The notes under the pieces: model-generated | Told to the model about the DNA's origin: nothing | What the model saw: only the letters and a program-made list of their open reading frames with translations | Database searches by the model: none | DNA from: Phytophthora sp. 'mugwort' | Lineage: Eukaryota; Oomycota; Peronosporomycetes; Peronosporales; Peronosporaceae | Length of the DNA stretch: 64,000 nt | Assembly (NCBI GenBank): GCA_033558025.1 | Contig: JAUCEF010000007.1 | Location: forward strand, 1,674,001-1,738,000 | Direction: 5' to 3' | Part shown: positions 50,518 through 62,722 of the stretch, piece after piece | How the letters are laid out: each line of letters begins with the position of its first letter | Position numbering within the stretch: position 1 is the stretch's first letter | Made by a program: the position numbers and the translations under genes

Positions 50518-52801
50518 CTAACTGGAACACGGATTACCTTGGCCTGTGCCATTGCGTTCCAGCTGCTCAACACGTACCATCAACTGCAGCAGCTTCTGGT
50601 CCACGACGTCGAAGCGGGCGTTTAATTGCGTCTGCATGGTCTCCATCTTCGCCAAGATCAGCTCCAACATATCCTTATCCCCGCCGCCGATGCGGTAGCC
50701 TCCGTCATTGTTCGTCGACGTCTTGTCAACAGCAAATGCTGGCGGTTCCTGCTGTATGTTGCCGACGGGTTTGGTGGGGGATCTGCGAGGCAGCTTGAAT
50801 TTAGATAAGCAGATCGACTGTTTCTCGTCGTTCGCAGCAGCGTGAAAAAAGGTGGCGCGCTTGCGCTTCTCGGTGGAGGCGACGTCCGCGAACGGAGACC
50901 GCTCGGCGAGGTAGATTCCTCTACACACGTGCGTCGGTGGCAGCTCCTGGGCAGCGTTGAAGCATATAACAGGCACAAGAAGTATCACTACACGAGCACG
51001 GTTGCATCGAGACTTTGATGAAGGCTTACCAGTTCACCGGATAGCGAGGCCGTCCACTCCATGCGGTTGGATACATCCAAGTGTGCCACGAGCAAATGCG
51101 GCGACAAGGTGCTTCCGACAATTACACGCATGTCCTATTTTGATATCGTCTGCATTAGTATTCCTGAGAACCAGTAAAACACGAAAGGAAAGCATTACCT
51201 GGACGACAAGGATATCGGGTGAAGTCAAGTGGGGCAAATCGAGGATAAAGATGACGCTCCATTGCCCCGCTTTGCGTTCGACAATCACCAAATGGGAACG
51301 CGGTTTCGAAGGTGAGGAATTCTGGTGAGCATTAATGTCCTAGGGGAAAACATAGCACAGCATGAGTCAAAGCGCTAGACGAGAACAATCCAGTACCAAC
51401 GTCGTACCTCAGCGCAATTCAGTATTTGCAGCGAGTTTTGATTAGAACATGTCGAAACGCGTATCGAAGTAAGATCAACGATATCGCTGGACGAGTGCGT
51501 TGCTTGTTCTTGGATGTTTGAGCGATTCGGACTTTCCGGGTGTAGCAGCGAGCAGGATGTCAGCGGTGTTTCAACTGAAATGGTGTTCCGAAGCATAGTA
51601 TTCAACGGTGGAGCTGCTCGAGAAACGTCGGCAAGAACGAATTTGGTGTCCGTCGTAAGGATGCAAACAGTAGGAGACACACGTGCAACTGCAGCGATAG
51701 GTCCGACGCTTGAATTACCGACGTCCAGCCTAAGCCCATTGAGGCCTTTCAACGAACTGCTCGCGTCGATGTGATCATGCCTCGGAGATTCTGCGAGTAA
51801 GGAATCTACGTTCGCCCAACCAAAGCAACGGAGAATATGGCTCTGCGCTCTGCAAAAGGATCGCAGGTACGCGTTAGTTGTGCTGAGTGCCCATATCACA
51901 CCTCTCAGCCTAACGCACATCCACGTACAACGATACTTGTAGCCCGCAAGGACTCCATGAGCATGCGCTCCATGCATGGCGTGTATTGCTATCAGTGTAG
52001 ATCAGACGGGTTGACAAAACTGGCTGCGAAGTGTCAATCAACGCGATATCGGTCTTAGAGTAACTCTAAAGTGCACCAAAGCGAAAGCGTGCATTGGTTA
52101 GTCCGCTCGCATCAAGCAGAAAACAGGATTTCAATGTATGCGCACAAGTAAAATTTCGTTACGCGGGTTCCAAGCTAACCCTTGCGACCGATCAACGTCG
52201 ATAGAACCTCTCAAAGTCGCGGACATGCCTCTGTGCAAAAGCAAGAGTGAGAAAACTCAGCACACAGTACCGTAAGAAGGCGATTGCACTGTCGGGCTCA
52301 GCTCTGAACAGCGTCACCTTTACCTTGCAGTAGTGACTTCCCAGATCTCCACTTGAGTCATCGAAGCAACCGCTAACAGGCTCTTCACCGTTGATCCTTG
52401 AGACCAAGCAACCAGTCGATATCGCGACGTCACATTTTTCTAGTCGCGAAAAATTAACGTTGCCATTAAAAACATCCTTGTCGGCAGGAGATTCCAGTCA
52501 CTCACAGTGTTCGAGGTATTGGCATGCAGCACCAAAGTGTCGATTGGTTGATCCAGTACGCCCCGTCCAAGTCCTGGAGTAGCGTCAATGTCTGCATAGC
52601 GCGTGATCATGACTGTCGGGCCCAGCGACATCGCCGACGCCTGCAGCTTCGCGTTGTACCCTATAAGCATCGCACTTGTAAGTAAAGTAATGGCCATTAT
52701 TACAGGCGGTTCATACCATTCTGCAGCAGGTTAGCCTTGAAGCCCGTCGCGAGCATCGCCTCGCTCCATTCCGCTGGCCCGTTGATCATCGCTCCTACCA
52801 T
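50518..52801 (-). CDS. WD-type beta-propeller protein with C-terminal coiled coil
   Basis: Nine exons can be joined in frame on the minus strand: 52801-52717, 52660-52506, 52439-52324, 52230-52146, 52065-51929, 51849-51408, 51339-51199, 51134-51030 and 50946-50518. This gives 564 residues; introns are 57-93 bp and GT-AG. WD-like blades read RLVAWSQGSTVKSLLAVAS with VEIWEV, DRSQGLAWNPRNEILL with IALIDT, and HAWSACSWSPCGLQV. A later blade-like strand reads WSVIFILDLPHLTSPDILVV. The tail has a short helix, MLELILAKMETMQTQLNARF then VDQKLLQLMVRVEQLE, a good coiled coil. The propeller is degenerate and I cannot place the family. An assembly or scaffold role is likely for this layout. The spacing to the CHCHD2/10-like gene is 490 bp. 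Confidence 0.75.
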
Positions 52802-53830
52802 GGTAGTGAATACCGGTACAGTTTTGTAAATTTGTTGTCAACTAAAACTCGTTGCAATGTTTTTTTTTTTAGTCAGATACTACTTTTCACATACCGCCGG
52901 TATGATACCGGTACAAGCTAGCGTAAACCACCGCATCACGACAGGTGTAAGAAAAAAGTCCCATTGCTATGTTAATTGTTTTTTTTTATAAACTGAACTT
53001 TTTACTGGTAAAATGATTCTGGTCAGTAAGTGCAAATCAGTAGAGATTTGATAAATCTCAATGGTTTTACTTACAAATAGATCGCAAAACCGGTTTCGTA
53101 GTTGAGAGCGACTAACGATGTGAAACAGGCCAAAAGTGAAACGGTCGTATTAAGTGAAAAATGCGCCAAAACAGGTCAATTGGAGACAACTGGCCCGTAA
53201 TACGCGTGCAGCTAGTGAAAGAACACCATAACGCCACCCAGCTGAGCAAATAGCTAAAGGCAACGTAGCGACTTCCTGCTAAAATATAGAAAATACGATG
53301 AATTTTATTGTGCTTTGCAATGTCGTTTTCACTTGCGCTGTGGTTGAATTATAATATCTGGAGCTCGATATAAATAACTATATTGAAAATGACTGTGCAA
53401 TTCGACCAGATTATATATCACAAGCCCTGATTTAAATCCCGATTTATTTTATCTGCCGTCGAATTACGGGTTTGAAAACGCAACTCTGGCCGATTTATTA
53501 TAACTCCACCTCTCAGTCTGTCCGACAAAAGATGCACCTTTACGTACTAAGAGTGCTACGACCGTGACAACAACACTCGGACAGAGAAATGCAGATCAAC
53601 ATCGAGCTAGTTGTGCATCAGTTTCCAACAACCTTGTTCGTGCATAAGTGCAGTATGTACTCTCAAGACTTAGGTGGCGAGCCCTTTTTCTTATTCACGC
53701 GTATGATATTTGTATGCAGTACGCTAGTAATATATTTGGTCTCAATATATATGTCTCAATATATGAAAACTGCAGCGCTGGTACAACCTGTTTCTGACTA
53801 ACGGTGTAGTAGAAGATGGAAAGGAGGCGA
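52802..53830. other. AT-rich spacer without recognised gene
   Basis: About 1 kb of AT-rich sequence with poly(T) runs (52860 and 52980) and a cluster of short inverted motifs of ACCGGTA type near 52810 and 52895-52915. No coding frame over 70 codons resembles a known protein. It borders the IS630/Tc1 relic and probably contains its 5' flank. Confidence 0.35.
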
Positions 53831-53859
53831 GCCGCTCGCCGCGGTGGCCGTGCGATGTA

Positions 53860-54735
53860 GTGGTTCGTGCTCAAATTACGTAAAAGGCCATCCTACATTT
53901 TATTTAGAGGAACTACAACAGTTTATACGGAAACATTTTCCTGAGTGAAGAGCGTGTCACTCAGTACTATTTGTAGAGCCTTGCATTTTGACGTGAATTT
54001 AACAAGAAAGGTTTTAATTAAAGCTGCAAGAGAGTCTGTACCTCACGAAGTACATGCATACAAGGTAAAACTGGAAGCTATGTATCCCTATCCTGAGCAA
54101 TTGCTCTTTATTGACGAGACGTCGAAGGATGAACGACATTATTATCGTAGATACGCGTAGTCGAAGCGGAATATGAAAGCTGTACTTCGTTTGCCGTTTA
54201 GTAGAGGCAAGCGATTGTCAATACTAGCTGCATTAGATCACAGTGGGTTTGTTGCCTGGGATCATACAGAAGGAACTTATTCAGGATATTCGTTTAAGAG
54301 GGCATTGTCGAGAAAATGTTACCGCTGTTGAATCTGTGGCCACTTCCACGATCAATAGTCGTAAGGACAATGCCAAAATCCAGATGTACCGCGAGCTAGA
54401 ACAGAAGAGCTTCGAAAGATATCTTATGATCATGAATTTGTTTGTGCTAACCTCAATGAAATTTGATGTCTGCAGGTAATACACCAAACTGGTGCGCAGT
54501 TACTGTACCTCCCATCTTCCTCCCCTCCACTCAATCCAATCGAAGTCTGTTTTGGACTTCTCAAGCGGTGGATCCAGAAGAATGTGAGCCTCGTATTTTC
54601 TTTGTATCCTGCATTGGCGCTCAACATGGCAATGCGCTTATGCTGCAAACCGCCCAAGAACAACACCACGGCGGCATTCTAAAACTATATGCCCACTGCG
54701 GATACGACACATCTCTGCGAGCATCAGTGTTTTAA
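53860..54735 (+). pseudogene. IS630/Tc1-type transposase relic
   Basis: Plus-strand text of a DDE transposase. It has a damaged HTH (STICRALHFDVNLTRKVL), then LLFIDETSKDERHYYRRYA (first Asp, about 54110-54160, then a stop), AVLRLPFSRGKRLSILAALD and a damaged DNAKIQMYRELEQ (second Asp, about 54375-54405). The third acidic box is PPLNPIEVCFGLLKRWIQK (about 54525-54580), and it ends near LYAHCGYD. At least four frame changes and several stops. The DDE spacing and the NPIE box place it in the IS630-Tc1-mariner superfamily, in a family distinct from the relic at 5.1-6.4 kb. Confidence 0.75.
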
Positions 54736-56870
54736 GTGTTGGAAGCTGAGGAGAGCGGCGATGAACACCAGTAAATCAACTTGTTGAAATTGCCTTACCA
54801 CGCTGCAGCTTTAATTTTTGCAACACTATTTTAGTGGTCGTTCGCAGGACCGGTGTGATCCGAGTCGGGAACGTCCGCATCTTGTGGCACCATTGCCTCT
54901 GATTGGAATCCATGAAAGATTTCGCGAGAAAAATATCGTGCTGTGTCAACCACGCTGCCGTCCGCAATGACGATCACGTCGCCCGAACTTTCACCCATGC
55001 GCCAAAGAGTTCCACCTCAATTTCCGCTGCATCTTCCTCGGCCTCCTCTTGCTCATCCGAAAGCGCAGCAGCCGCACTATCCATATCGATTGCCTGTTGC
55101 ATCGTGTTATCATCCGGAACCGCAATTGCAGTACCCTCTGGTTGTCAGGCCACGTGAACAAGAGAACCCTCTGGTTGTCAGGCCACGTGAAGCGAGATGA
55201 CGCGACGCAATGGGGCCAAAGCGTCGCCCTTCTCGTTCTTGGAGTGCTGTAATTTCGGCTGCTCCACTCGAACACGGTCTGCCGTAGCACGTCGAAGGCC
55301 TACTGCAGCCCTTTTGAGCCGGCGCGATGTAGATGTAAAACTCGAACGTGAATTAATCGTAGACCAGAAGTTCGCTTGAAGCCATGGTTAGAATATCTGT
55401 GTCTGTAAAGCACACCCAGCGGCGTTTTAGCAACTCCCAGAAATTAGATTCCGTCACCTCTTTGAAGTCCTGCTGGCGCGCATTCTTCGTTGCTTTCATT
55501 CACAGCTTCTCGTCTTCGATCACCTCATGTTCGGGTGGAGACTCCTTTCGAAAGGAACCGCAGTACATGGGCTCGTACCACCGATAACCCGTCCTCCGCT
55601 ACGAACTTGATTTGTTTAGCGATCCTTTACGAGGCCCACTTGCACGAGGTCCAGTTCGAACCGTGACAGAGCCGACAAGCGGTTTGTCGAACGGCAGCAA
55701 ACATCTCTGAGCCGTAGTCATCAGCGCCACGGTGCAGGAGCAGCTAGTACACACACAAACGAAACTAAAGAGCCATCGCACAGCGCAAGCAGAGCAATAT
55801 TAGAGCGTTAGCATCCGGCGACATCTTGGCGTCCTTCAAGGGACGCACCGCCACCGAATTGATCGTTTTAACAGACAAGGAATAGCCGACATACGACAAA
55901 CTAGGCACGTTTTAGCTCCTTTCGCATATTTATGTCCTCGATTTTTTTTTGCTGGTCGAGGTCGATCTAAGGCCTTAACTGGAGCGACAAAAATCTGCAA
56001 AGCACGATACATACACTTAGTAACTTTATAGATGAGTTTCTTCTGAGTCGCTGCCAATACCATAAAATATTCGACCGATGGACCTCAAACATACTCGATA
56101 GTGTTTTTATTGGTTTGACAACGTTTTACTATTCTCGACAAGGTTTTCCAGATATTATAGACAATGACTCAGTATTTATCAAGGTGTTACGGATATTCTC
56201 GACAATGTTTTACGGGTATATCTTATCGACACTGCTGAGTTTGTCAGACAAGTCGCAGACGAAGAACGAATTCCAGTCTAGATTCCCCAGCTTTTGGGAT
56301 CCTTGTATACAAGGCCGAGTACATCCGTGCGATCCAGATCATGGATTACCCGACGCAGCTTCAGGTGCTGAATAATGTGTTGAGGGCACCACTCAAGTAC
56401 AGGTCATCACGATGCTTCCGGACGGCGATGGAGCCTCGTAACTTGATGTTGTGGCTCCTGAAGAAGGCCAGCTACTACCGTGTCAGCTTGTTCCCAAATC
56501 CAGAAGACTTGGTCGCGATAGTCGCTCGCACTTCGACCGAAGCTGTCGGTCAAGAATACTTTCATGATGCTGCCAAGTTCCTTCATGTTTGAGCGCCGCT
56601 ACTTCGGCGCGTCAGACATCCAGAATGGTTCCTGCGCGTACCACGAAAACGTGGCGTGAAGGTGAGTCACTGACGATCGTCTACGCTTGGGCTTGTTTGG
56701 GTCTTGACCTGCTGATATTTATTCTGTTTGTATGTTGCTGTATCCCATCCACCTTGGCTTCTAGATTGTACAAGCGCTCGTCCTGCCGCTTGATGTGCAT
56801 CACTAACTGGTCAATTACTGAGGTAAGGTCAATAATCTTTTTCATGTCCTTGGTTCCGTATGCGGGGCGG
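54736..56870. other. Mixed transposon debris, not resolved
   Basis: Minus-strand reading gives protein-like scraps: VPQDADVPDSDHTGPA (about 54890-54840), and then, from 56060 down, KKLIYKVTKCMYRAL, ALDRPRPAKKNRGHKYAKGA with KTCLVCR and SIRWRCVP. The Cys pairs suggest the zinc-binding tail of a DNA transposase, possibly piggyBac-like, but this is weak. A plus frame 56341-56592 (MDYPTQLQVLNNVLRAPLKY) is open but unidentified. Confidence 0.35.
55133..55191. repeat. Two-copy tandem repeat, 33-bp period
   Basis: A 26-bp block starting ACCCTCTGGTTGTCAGGCCA is present at 55133-55158 and again, identical, at 55166-55191, separated by CAAGAGA. This is probably a recent slippage duplication inside transposon debris. 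Confidence 0.9.
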
Positions 56871-56889
56871 CGGCTTCTCCTTACCTTGA

Positions 56890-58240
56890 TGTATTGTTTG
56901 CATATCCACAGGTATTTGAATTTCTACTGGCGGCAAGATGCGACAGCTATGCAACATCTCAGTAATCGTCGTCACAACAGCCGCATCCAAGCGCCTGACG
57001 GCCAAAGCATCCGCTTAGAGCTTTTTAATCATGGGGTAGTACAAGAAGAGGTAAGTCATGAAGATATCGGCCACTTGCTGGTTGATATTGTACCTGGGGA
57101 TTCCCATATTGAAGCAAGCCGTGAATGTCAATCGCTGTACCATGGCGATCTTATCTTGTGCCTCAGTGTCAAGGGATTCAAGTTCAGTGCCCTCACTGTG
57201 CCCTTCGTCTCGTAGCCATTGAGTGATTTACTAACCGTGTGATCTTCCCTGCTTGTGTTGAAGATGTAGTAGAACCCCTTATTCGTTGTGCTCATGCTCC
57301 GGGCGCCACGGTCAAAGGTCTAGCGACGGGTAAGCCCTTCGCAGCCGTTCACGTGATGATCTCCTCCGCGGCGAAACGAGTGCGATGACAAAGATACCGT
57401 TACTCCAGCAGCAGCCGCGACACGATCGAGCATGTGGTTGACGTGGGAGTAATATCGTCGGGACGGTGTTGACGGTGGCAGGAACCGCGGGACCGGGTGT
57501 AGCGATACATGCGCAGAAAACTCGGAAGGGTAGTTCAGGACCTCCAGTAGCGGCGTCGTCGGAGACAAGTCGACAGCGCCTCCGACATATATCTCAGGCA
57601 AATTGTCGATCAAGGCGACGGACTGAGCAGCTTGTGTGATCTGAGCCACAGCGATCGCATGGAGAGGGCAGGTGACGAAGTCGGCGTCCGGGAATAGCGA
57701 CAGCCCCTGATCTTCGGGCGGTTTCATGCGGATGAAGCGCATCCGCCGCGTCGACATGTTCTGTTTGCGGACGAGCGACAAATCTGGCGCCCGCCCAAGC
57801 AGGTACCGCAGCAGGCACAGCAACGCAGCGTCTTGGTAGTCACTAGATTAACTGCGTTCTGATACAAATACAACAGGCACAGCAACGCAGCGTCTTGGTA
57901 GTCACTAGATTGACTGCGTTCTGATACAAATACAACATCATCTTTTTCAAATCACCTTCGAGGACAGCGGTGCTTTGTTGACTACCGTTCCATCTCGCTT
58001 CATTCAGAAGTTGTCGAGTGTCTCCCCATGCTAATAAATCTTGCTTCGACAATGTGTCGTTGCACGGGGAAGACTCAAGCAGTCACATCTTACTTTGTCT
58101 ATAATATTGCATTGCGGTATTCCGAGCAACTGTCTTGCTCTTCTTACCCTCGCTAAATGCAAGATACTTACCAAATATGTCCAATACAGCTACAAACATT
58201 TGTCTAAATCGGCCTGTTCAATGCATTGCTTAACCTAGTC
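56890..58240 (-). pseudogene. Crypton-type tyrosine recombinase relic
   Basis: From 58240 down, the minus strand reads (with breaks) a YR protein: LLAWGDTRQLLNEARWNGSQ, LKKMMLYLYQNA, YLLGRAPDLSLVRKQNM (57823 onward, an intact frame to 57320), DQGLSLFPDADFVTCPLHAI, YSHVNHMLDRVAAAAGVTVS and the signature SLSSHSFRRGG (H-x-x-R). After a stop at about 57318 it continues GARSMSTTNKGFYYIFNTSR, carrying the usual Tyr region, and NPLDTEAQDKIAMVQRLTF. The recombinase would cut and join DNA through the Tyr. Frameshifts, stops and a 62-bp internal tandem duplication inactivate it. Oomycete genomes carry many such Crypton elements. Confidence 0.72.
57813..57936. repeat. 62-bp tandem duplication in the Crypton relic
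   Basis: Units at 57813-57874 and 57875-57936 differ at one base by eye (GATTAACT versus GATTGACT). The duplication falls in the recombinase coding region and shifts the frame (62 is not a multiple of 3). Confidence 0.9.
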
Positions 58241-58567
58241 AAACTCAACATTCTCACGCTTTACGAAGGCATTGAAGGCCTTGATGGCTGTTGCATTGGT
58301 CCGCTTCGTGTTACCAGGCGTTTGCTTGTCTAGGCCTATCCTGGTCGGATAAGATGCAAATATGCAAGTTATACGCTCTCCTCTAGGACTTTGAATAGAT
58401 GCACACATCTTTTCGTGTCCCTCCGGCCCAATTCGTCGGAATGACTCGAGTAGAGGACCTACCTACCCATAGCTAAATGATTGTCCAAGATGCTTAGACT
58501 TACATCATCTGGTTAGCTTTCTATAGTGTAAAAAATAGTGCTTGGGCGAATGTTTCCCATTTTAAAG

Positions 58568-59741
58568 TTAAGAATGGTCGGATAAGTGATCAAATTCATC
58601 CATATTGACGTGACCTGGGAGATCGTCAAGCGACATTCGGTGGCGAAGTCTTTCGACCTCGGTATCTTTGCTGCCAAAGGCGACGGTTCTTCTGTATGCT
58701 CTTTCGCCACTAGCAAGAAGCCAATTCTCGCGTTGAGCGTACTCCTCACCATTGACCTCTTGCAAAAGGTTAGATTCAACGTGAAAGTTGGTCAAGCTTA
58801 CGCACACTTGAAACATATCGTCGTAGAGCTGCTCGCTCCACCTAATCTTATCCTCTACGATCCGCCACAAGCGACAGAGTCGACCGAAATTTTTTCGACA
58901 TGCACTGTCGCTGGAACATGCAACTTTGCACGGATAGTTGTAAGTTAGATCCCTTGGTAGGGTGGACCCAGCCTAGGTGGTCCGTCTGCCCTTGGTTAGC
59001 CTTTGTCAGTCAATAGCGCCCATTCATTCGGGTATTTCGCAGAACAGGCCCCTCGTCAAGGATCGGGCGGTCCGCTTCCGACTTAACACGCATCTTGGCA
59101 TGAATTTCCACATTGTTGCGAAAGACGGTGATGTCCGGAGTGTTCTCACGATCATGCTGGCTGTAATTGATTGCGTTTCCTCGCGGGTTTACCGATACTT
59201 CCAGTTTCAGCCCATACAGCTTATGCTTCACGCAGTAGTAGGGCTTGACTTCTGTGATCTTACCAGCAAAACGGTTAGTCTGCTGAAACGTGATATCCGT
59301 TGCATATAGTGCACACAGAAAGTATTGGAAGGTACTGCCAGAGGTAACTAGCCGGCGCAAAGATTGCTTGTCAACTTTGTCGCGAACCCAGTCGTCGTAG
59401 ATCCGCGGTGCCAGCTCATGGCAGAAAGAGGTAACCATCTTGATAAAAGTTGGTGTATTTATGTGTATTTATGTAAAACACATGGGCGTTCATATCCCAA
59501 GTACCAACGTGCTTGAGCACTGCTAGCAAGAGGAAGAGGACGTCCTTTCCGGTGAACTGGGAACGACGCCCTCTTCCAACGTTCCAGTACCGCGTGGCTG
59601 AGATCGAACCGTGCTCGAGAGCAGGTTGATCTCGCTTGTGGTAAAGCCGGTCAGACATCTAACGGTCAGCGCCGCCTTCGGCAAACCGCGAGTCAATGAT
59701 ACATATAGAGAGGCCCTCTCTTCGCCATCTTGCGTAGCCAT
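58568..59741 (-). pseudogene. PIF/Harbinger-type (DDE_4) transposase relic
   Basis: The minus-strand order is: about 59741 MATQDGEERASLYVS, LTGFTTSEINLLSST, RYWNVGRGRRSQFTGKDVLF, LLAVLKHVGTWDMNAHVF, then frame 59438-59010 with ALYATDITFQQTNRFAG (first Asp), YYCVKHKLYGLKLEVSVNPR and ENTPDITVFRNNV (second Asp). The middle third, which should carry the last acid, is shortened. Frame 58870-58568 then gives the C-terminal KIRWSEQLYDDMFQVCVSLT and NFHVESN. This matches HARBI1-like transposases of Phytophthora. The copy lacks about 40-80 expected residues between about 59010 and 58870 and has stops. The partner Myb-like protein was not found nearby. Confidence 0.75.
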
Positions 59742-60798
59742 CTGTCGCAAGAAGCTGCCCAAAAAATCGGTGCTGTTGAGCTGCGCGGAGGTTGCGTGTG
59801 TTTTGGATTGGCATTCTGTGGGATTTTTGGAAGCGGGGGTTGCGAGTATGTGGTGTTTGGTAGGTACAGTGTGAATTGTGAAGTGAGAGCTGGCGACGCC
59901 AATTATATGAGGAAGCTTGCAATTATCCGGCAACTTTGTGTGGCGGGAGTAAGCCATATATATTTAGAACATCGTGGATAGATCTCGAAATTCGATATGA
60001 GTCTATCAGCATATGCTATTGGCGATTTTTTGTACCATTCGTGCGTGTTAATAAGTTCGGGGCAAGGATACGCGTGGTGATTGCTTGTTATTTTTAGGTC
60101 TAATAATAATACTAGTGTGGGGTGTTTTTTTCCCCGTCAAAACCTGTTTACGTTCTTTCGCTGCTCTCGATTTGTTAGCTTTTTCGATGTTGCACTGTGC
60201 CCTTGCGTTGCGGTGAACCCGTGGTTTACGGTGGATACTACCCAAACCGGATATTCGCACCACCCCTACCAGGAAAATGATATTCTGTACCATGGTAAAT
60301 AAGAATCCGTATACTGAAATAACCAAATCAGTGCAGTGAGGTTCGTTGGACGAATTTCTTCACAACTCCTAAGCATCGATGAGCGGTGGTTTCAGTGCGA
60401 GTATAATTTCTTCCGGCGGCAGGGTAGTAACTTAAAAATCGATGAAGAGGCAGCTAGCTCAACTAGGGAGTTACGGCCGAGCAACGCAAGAGGCGCTACC
60501 TGGATTTTTGGCCGCCTGGATCTCTGCCGACGCGCATTCGCATCCAAAAGATGTCGCCTGGATATCTATAGACGCTCAGTATCATGCATGAGGCGCCGAC
60601 TGGTTCCCGAGCGTACTTCTGGGTGGTTTCCCCACCACTCGAATGGGAGAGAAACCGTTTCGGAAATATGTTGATACGAAATAGCTAAGAGCCGCGTGAG
60701 TTTTGTGGAAAATAGCGTTGGCTTCGTAGGTGCTCTCTCCTAGAGACAGAACTAGCACTTTGCTCGTAAAGAAGCCATTGTCCAAGTTTTACTCCAAA
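59742..60798. other. Unassigned interval
   Basis: Contains the likely 5' flank of the Harbinger relic and open frames of 70-110 codons without similarity I can name. Nothing else is supported. Confidence 0.3.
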
Positions 60799-61059
60799 AT
60801 GGACACGGATACAGCGATTACAGCGGATACCGTTGTCGACTTGTCGTCACCGGTTAGGGAGCTAGACTGCCGTCAGCAAACTTCGTTCGAGTCGCCGGAG
60901 GGCGATCACGCAGCGCTCAATCGGTTTGCTCGAGAGCGTGGCTACTCTTTGACTACCAAGCGTTCGTACTTTGACCACGGCGCTAGACGACCAAGCCCTT
61001 GCCGACTCGGTAGTACACGTCGGCTAACGGATCGTCAAGACGCTGTGGATGTCCCATGA
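60799..61059 (+). other. Possible FAR1/Mutator-type N-terminal fragment
   Basis: MDTDTAITADTVVDLSSPV leads into QTSFESPEGDHAALNRFARE and RGYSLTTKRS, the pattern of FAR1-type DNA-binding leaders of Mutator-like transposases, which are common in Phytophthora. The Cys/His residues expected next are missing and the frame ends at 61059. Weak evidence. Confidence 0.35.
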
Positions 61060-62300
61060 CAGTCAAACTGCTTCGCTGGAGTCGCATCGTTGACGGTGCC
61101 GAAGTTGTGCTCTGGTACCTCGAGCACCGCGATCTCGCGACAACTCACAACCATGCGCCGGCCATGCATCCGCCTTTCTGATGCAGGCACGGCTGACAGA
61201 AAGATGTGAAGACGACTGTCGCCACGGCAGCCCAGACAGGCATTCATACAGCCCAGATGCTGGCAGGAATCGTCCGCGTGAACCCAAACTCGATCGTGAG
61301 ACCCCGTGATATCTACAACGAGAAGCAGCGATCGGAACTGAAGTACCTCAACCTGCAAGTCGAGAGTTGAGGCCCACCTGGGGATGTTGCGTGAGGTCCG
61401 TACGTTATGGACACGCGGGGTGGCTGACTTCTGTCGGGTAAAATGAGAACTGATTAATTTGTCATATGAGCGGTGCTCTACCAACACACGCTCGAGCCAA
61501 CAGGCTCTCCTACTGGGTGTCGCCATATGGGATGCACACTAGTAAATGTACCTATGATGAAACACTGCCGCCCGAGCTAGAGACATCATTTCTGGCGGCA
61601 AATCTTTGATGAGCTGAAAGCAGTCATACAGTATTTCGAAGTAGTACCTAACGTCTTGTCAATATAAACCTGAACCAATTTGTAGCAAGGGGAATCACTG
61701 TTCTAGTACATGCATGTAGCGTTGGTACGTGCAGTATACATGTACTATATATAGGTTGACGGACGAAACCAGTTGATTCAAATAATCTGCAGTTGGTAAA
61801 GATGGTGCGTTGACCAGCGTTATGACCTGGAGTTGAACCTATGTCGGGGATTTCCGCATACCCAAAGTGCCTCAAGCACTTCTGTTTAAGCTGTTCTACC
61901 GCGTGCATTATGGACAGCACGACCACGACCATCAGCATTGCTACGAACCAGGCTGGCATCAGTGCAATGCTCGCAAGCAAAAGCGCCACGGAGAGGACGC
62001 CACCGGCGGCCACGACGGCATTTATCAGGTCGAAGACGAGTAGCACGCCCAAGTTCTTGACTTTTCAGACTGCAGCAACTTGACCGGCGTCCACCGGTAG
62101 AAAGCGGTGGTGTAAGTTTTCGCAACGGATCCACTGCGATTATCTGCGGGTCTACGTTAATGGAAGGGCTGACAATTTGTTGTGTTGCTCTTGACCACGA
62201 TTTTTAGAGGAAGAATTTTTGGGTTTTAGTTGGACGCCGGTTAAAACGTCCCTAATACTAATATATTTCAAAAATACAGACTTGTGAATTTGACCTAACA
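61060..62300. other. Unassigned; minus frame with two membrane-like segments
   Basis: A 134-codon minus frame (62052-61648) begins with two strongly hydrophobic stretches, LLVFDLINAVVAAGG with SVALLLASIALMP, and FVAMLMVVVVLSIMHAVEQL, then turns into unlikely protein. It may be the tail of a decayed membrane-protein gene whose start lies above 62100 in another frame. Another minus frame at 61526-61035 is not recognised. Confidence 0.3.
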
Positions 62301-62422
62301 AGTATTATAATTCACGAAAGAGAGAATTAGTTTCCAATAATGAATTCAAGTCATTGCCTCTAACAGAGCGTAGCCAGCCATTTGGAAGTTGAGTCTTTTT
62401 TGCTCTAACATTACCTGTCGCT

Positions 62423-62722
62423 CGTAAAAGTCGTCGGCGATGCGAGGCTCGACGAGCCGCATGTAGGGCCGCCGCCGTCGGTGGCGACGGGTGCAATGCG
62501 CTACTCCTGCGGATCGTAAACCGCAGGGAGCGTTTCCCCTCATATCTCCTTTCCTTTATGCTATCACCTGTCCCTAAACCAACCATCTAATGCTCGCTAC
62601 GCTCGCTGGTAACAGGACCCTAAGCCCGCTGCGGCTCGCATGCGAAGCCTGCGCTTGCCTGGAGGTCAATGTCAGGTCGCATGTGCAGCTCGTCGAGCCT
62701 AGCATCCCCGACGACTTTTACG
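62423..62722. repeat. Inverted duplication of a 42-bp coding-like segment
   Basis: Positions 62423-62464 (minus) and 62681-62722 (plus) match at 37 of 42 bases by eye. Translated, they give LVEPRIADDFYE and LVEPSIPDDFYA, so differences fall where a protein family would vary. The minus copy continues RQVMLEQKRLNFQMAGYALL. These are two head-facing fragments of the same unknown gene family, about 216 bp apart. Confidence 0.6.

Noticed and set aside
52440..52700. Two apparent 29-nt GT-AG introns in the WD-type gene
   Set aside because: Reading these as ultrashort introns kept one frame open, but using downstream acceptors gives introns of 57 and 66 bp and produces WD-like blades (RLVAWSQG, VEIWEV). 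The normal-size introns explain the sequence better.
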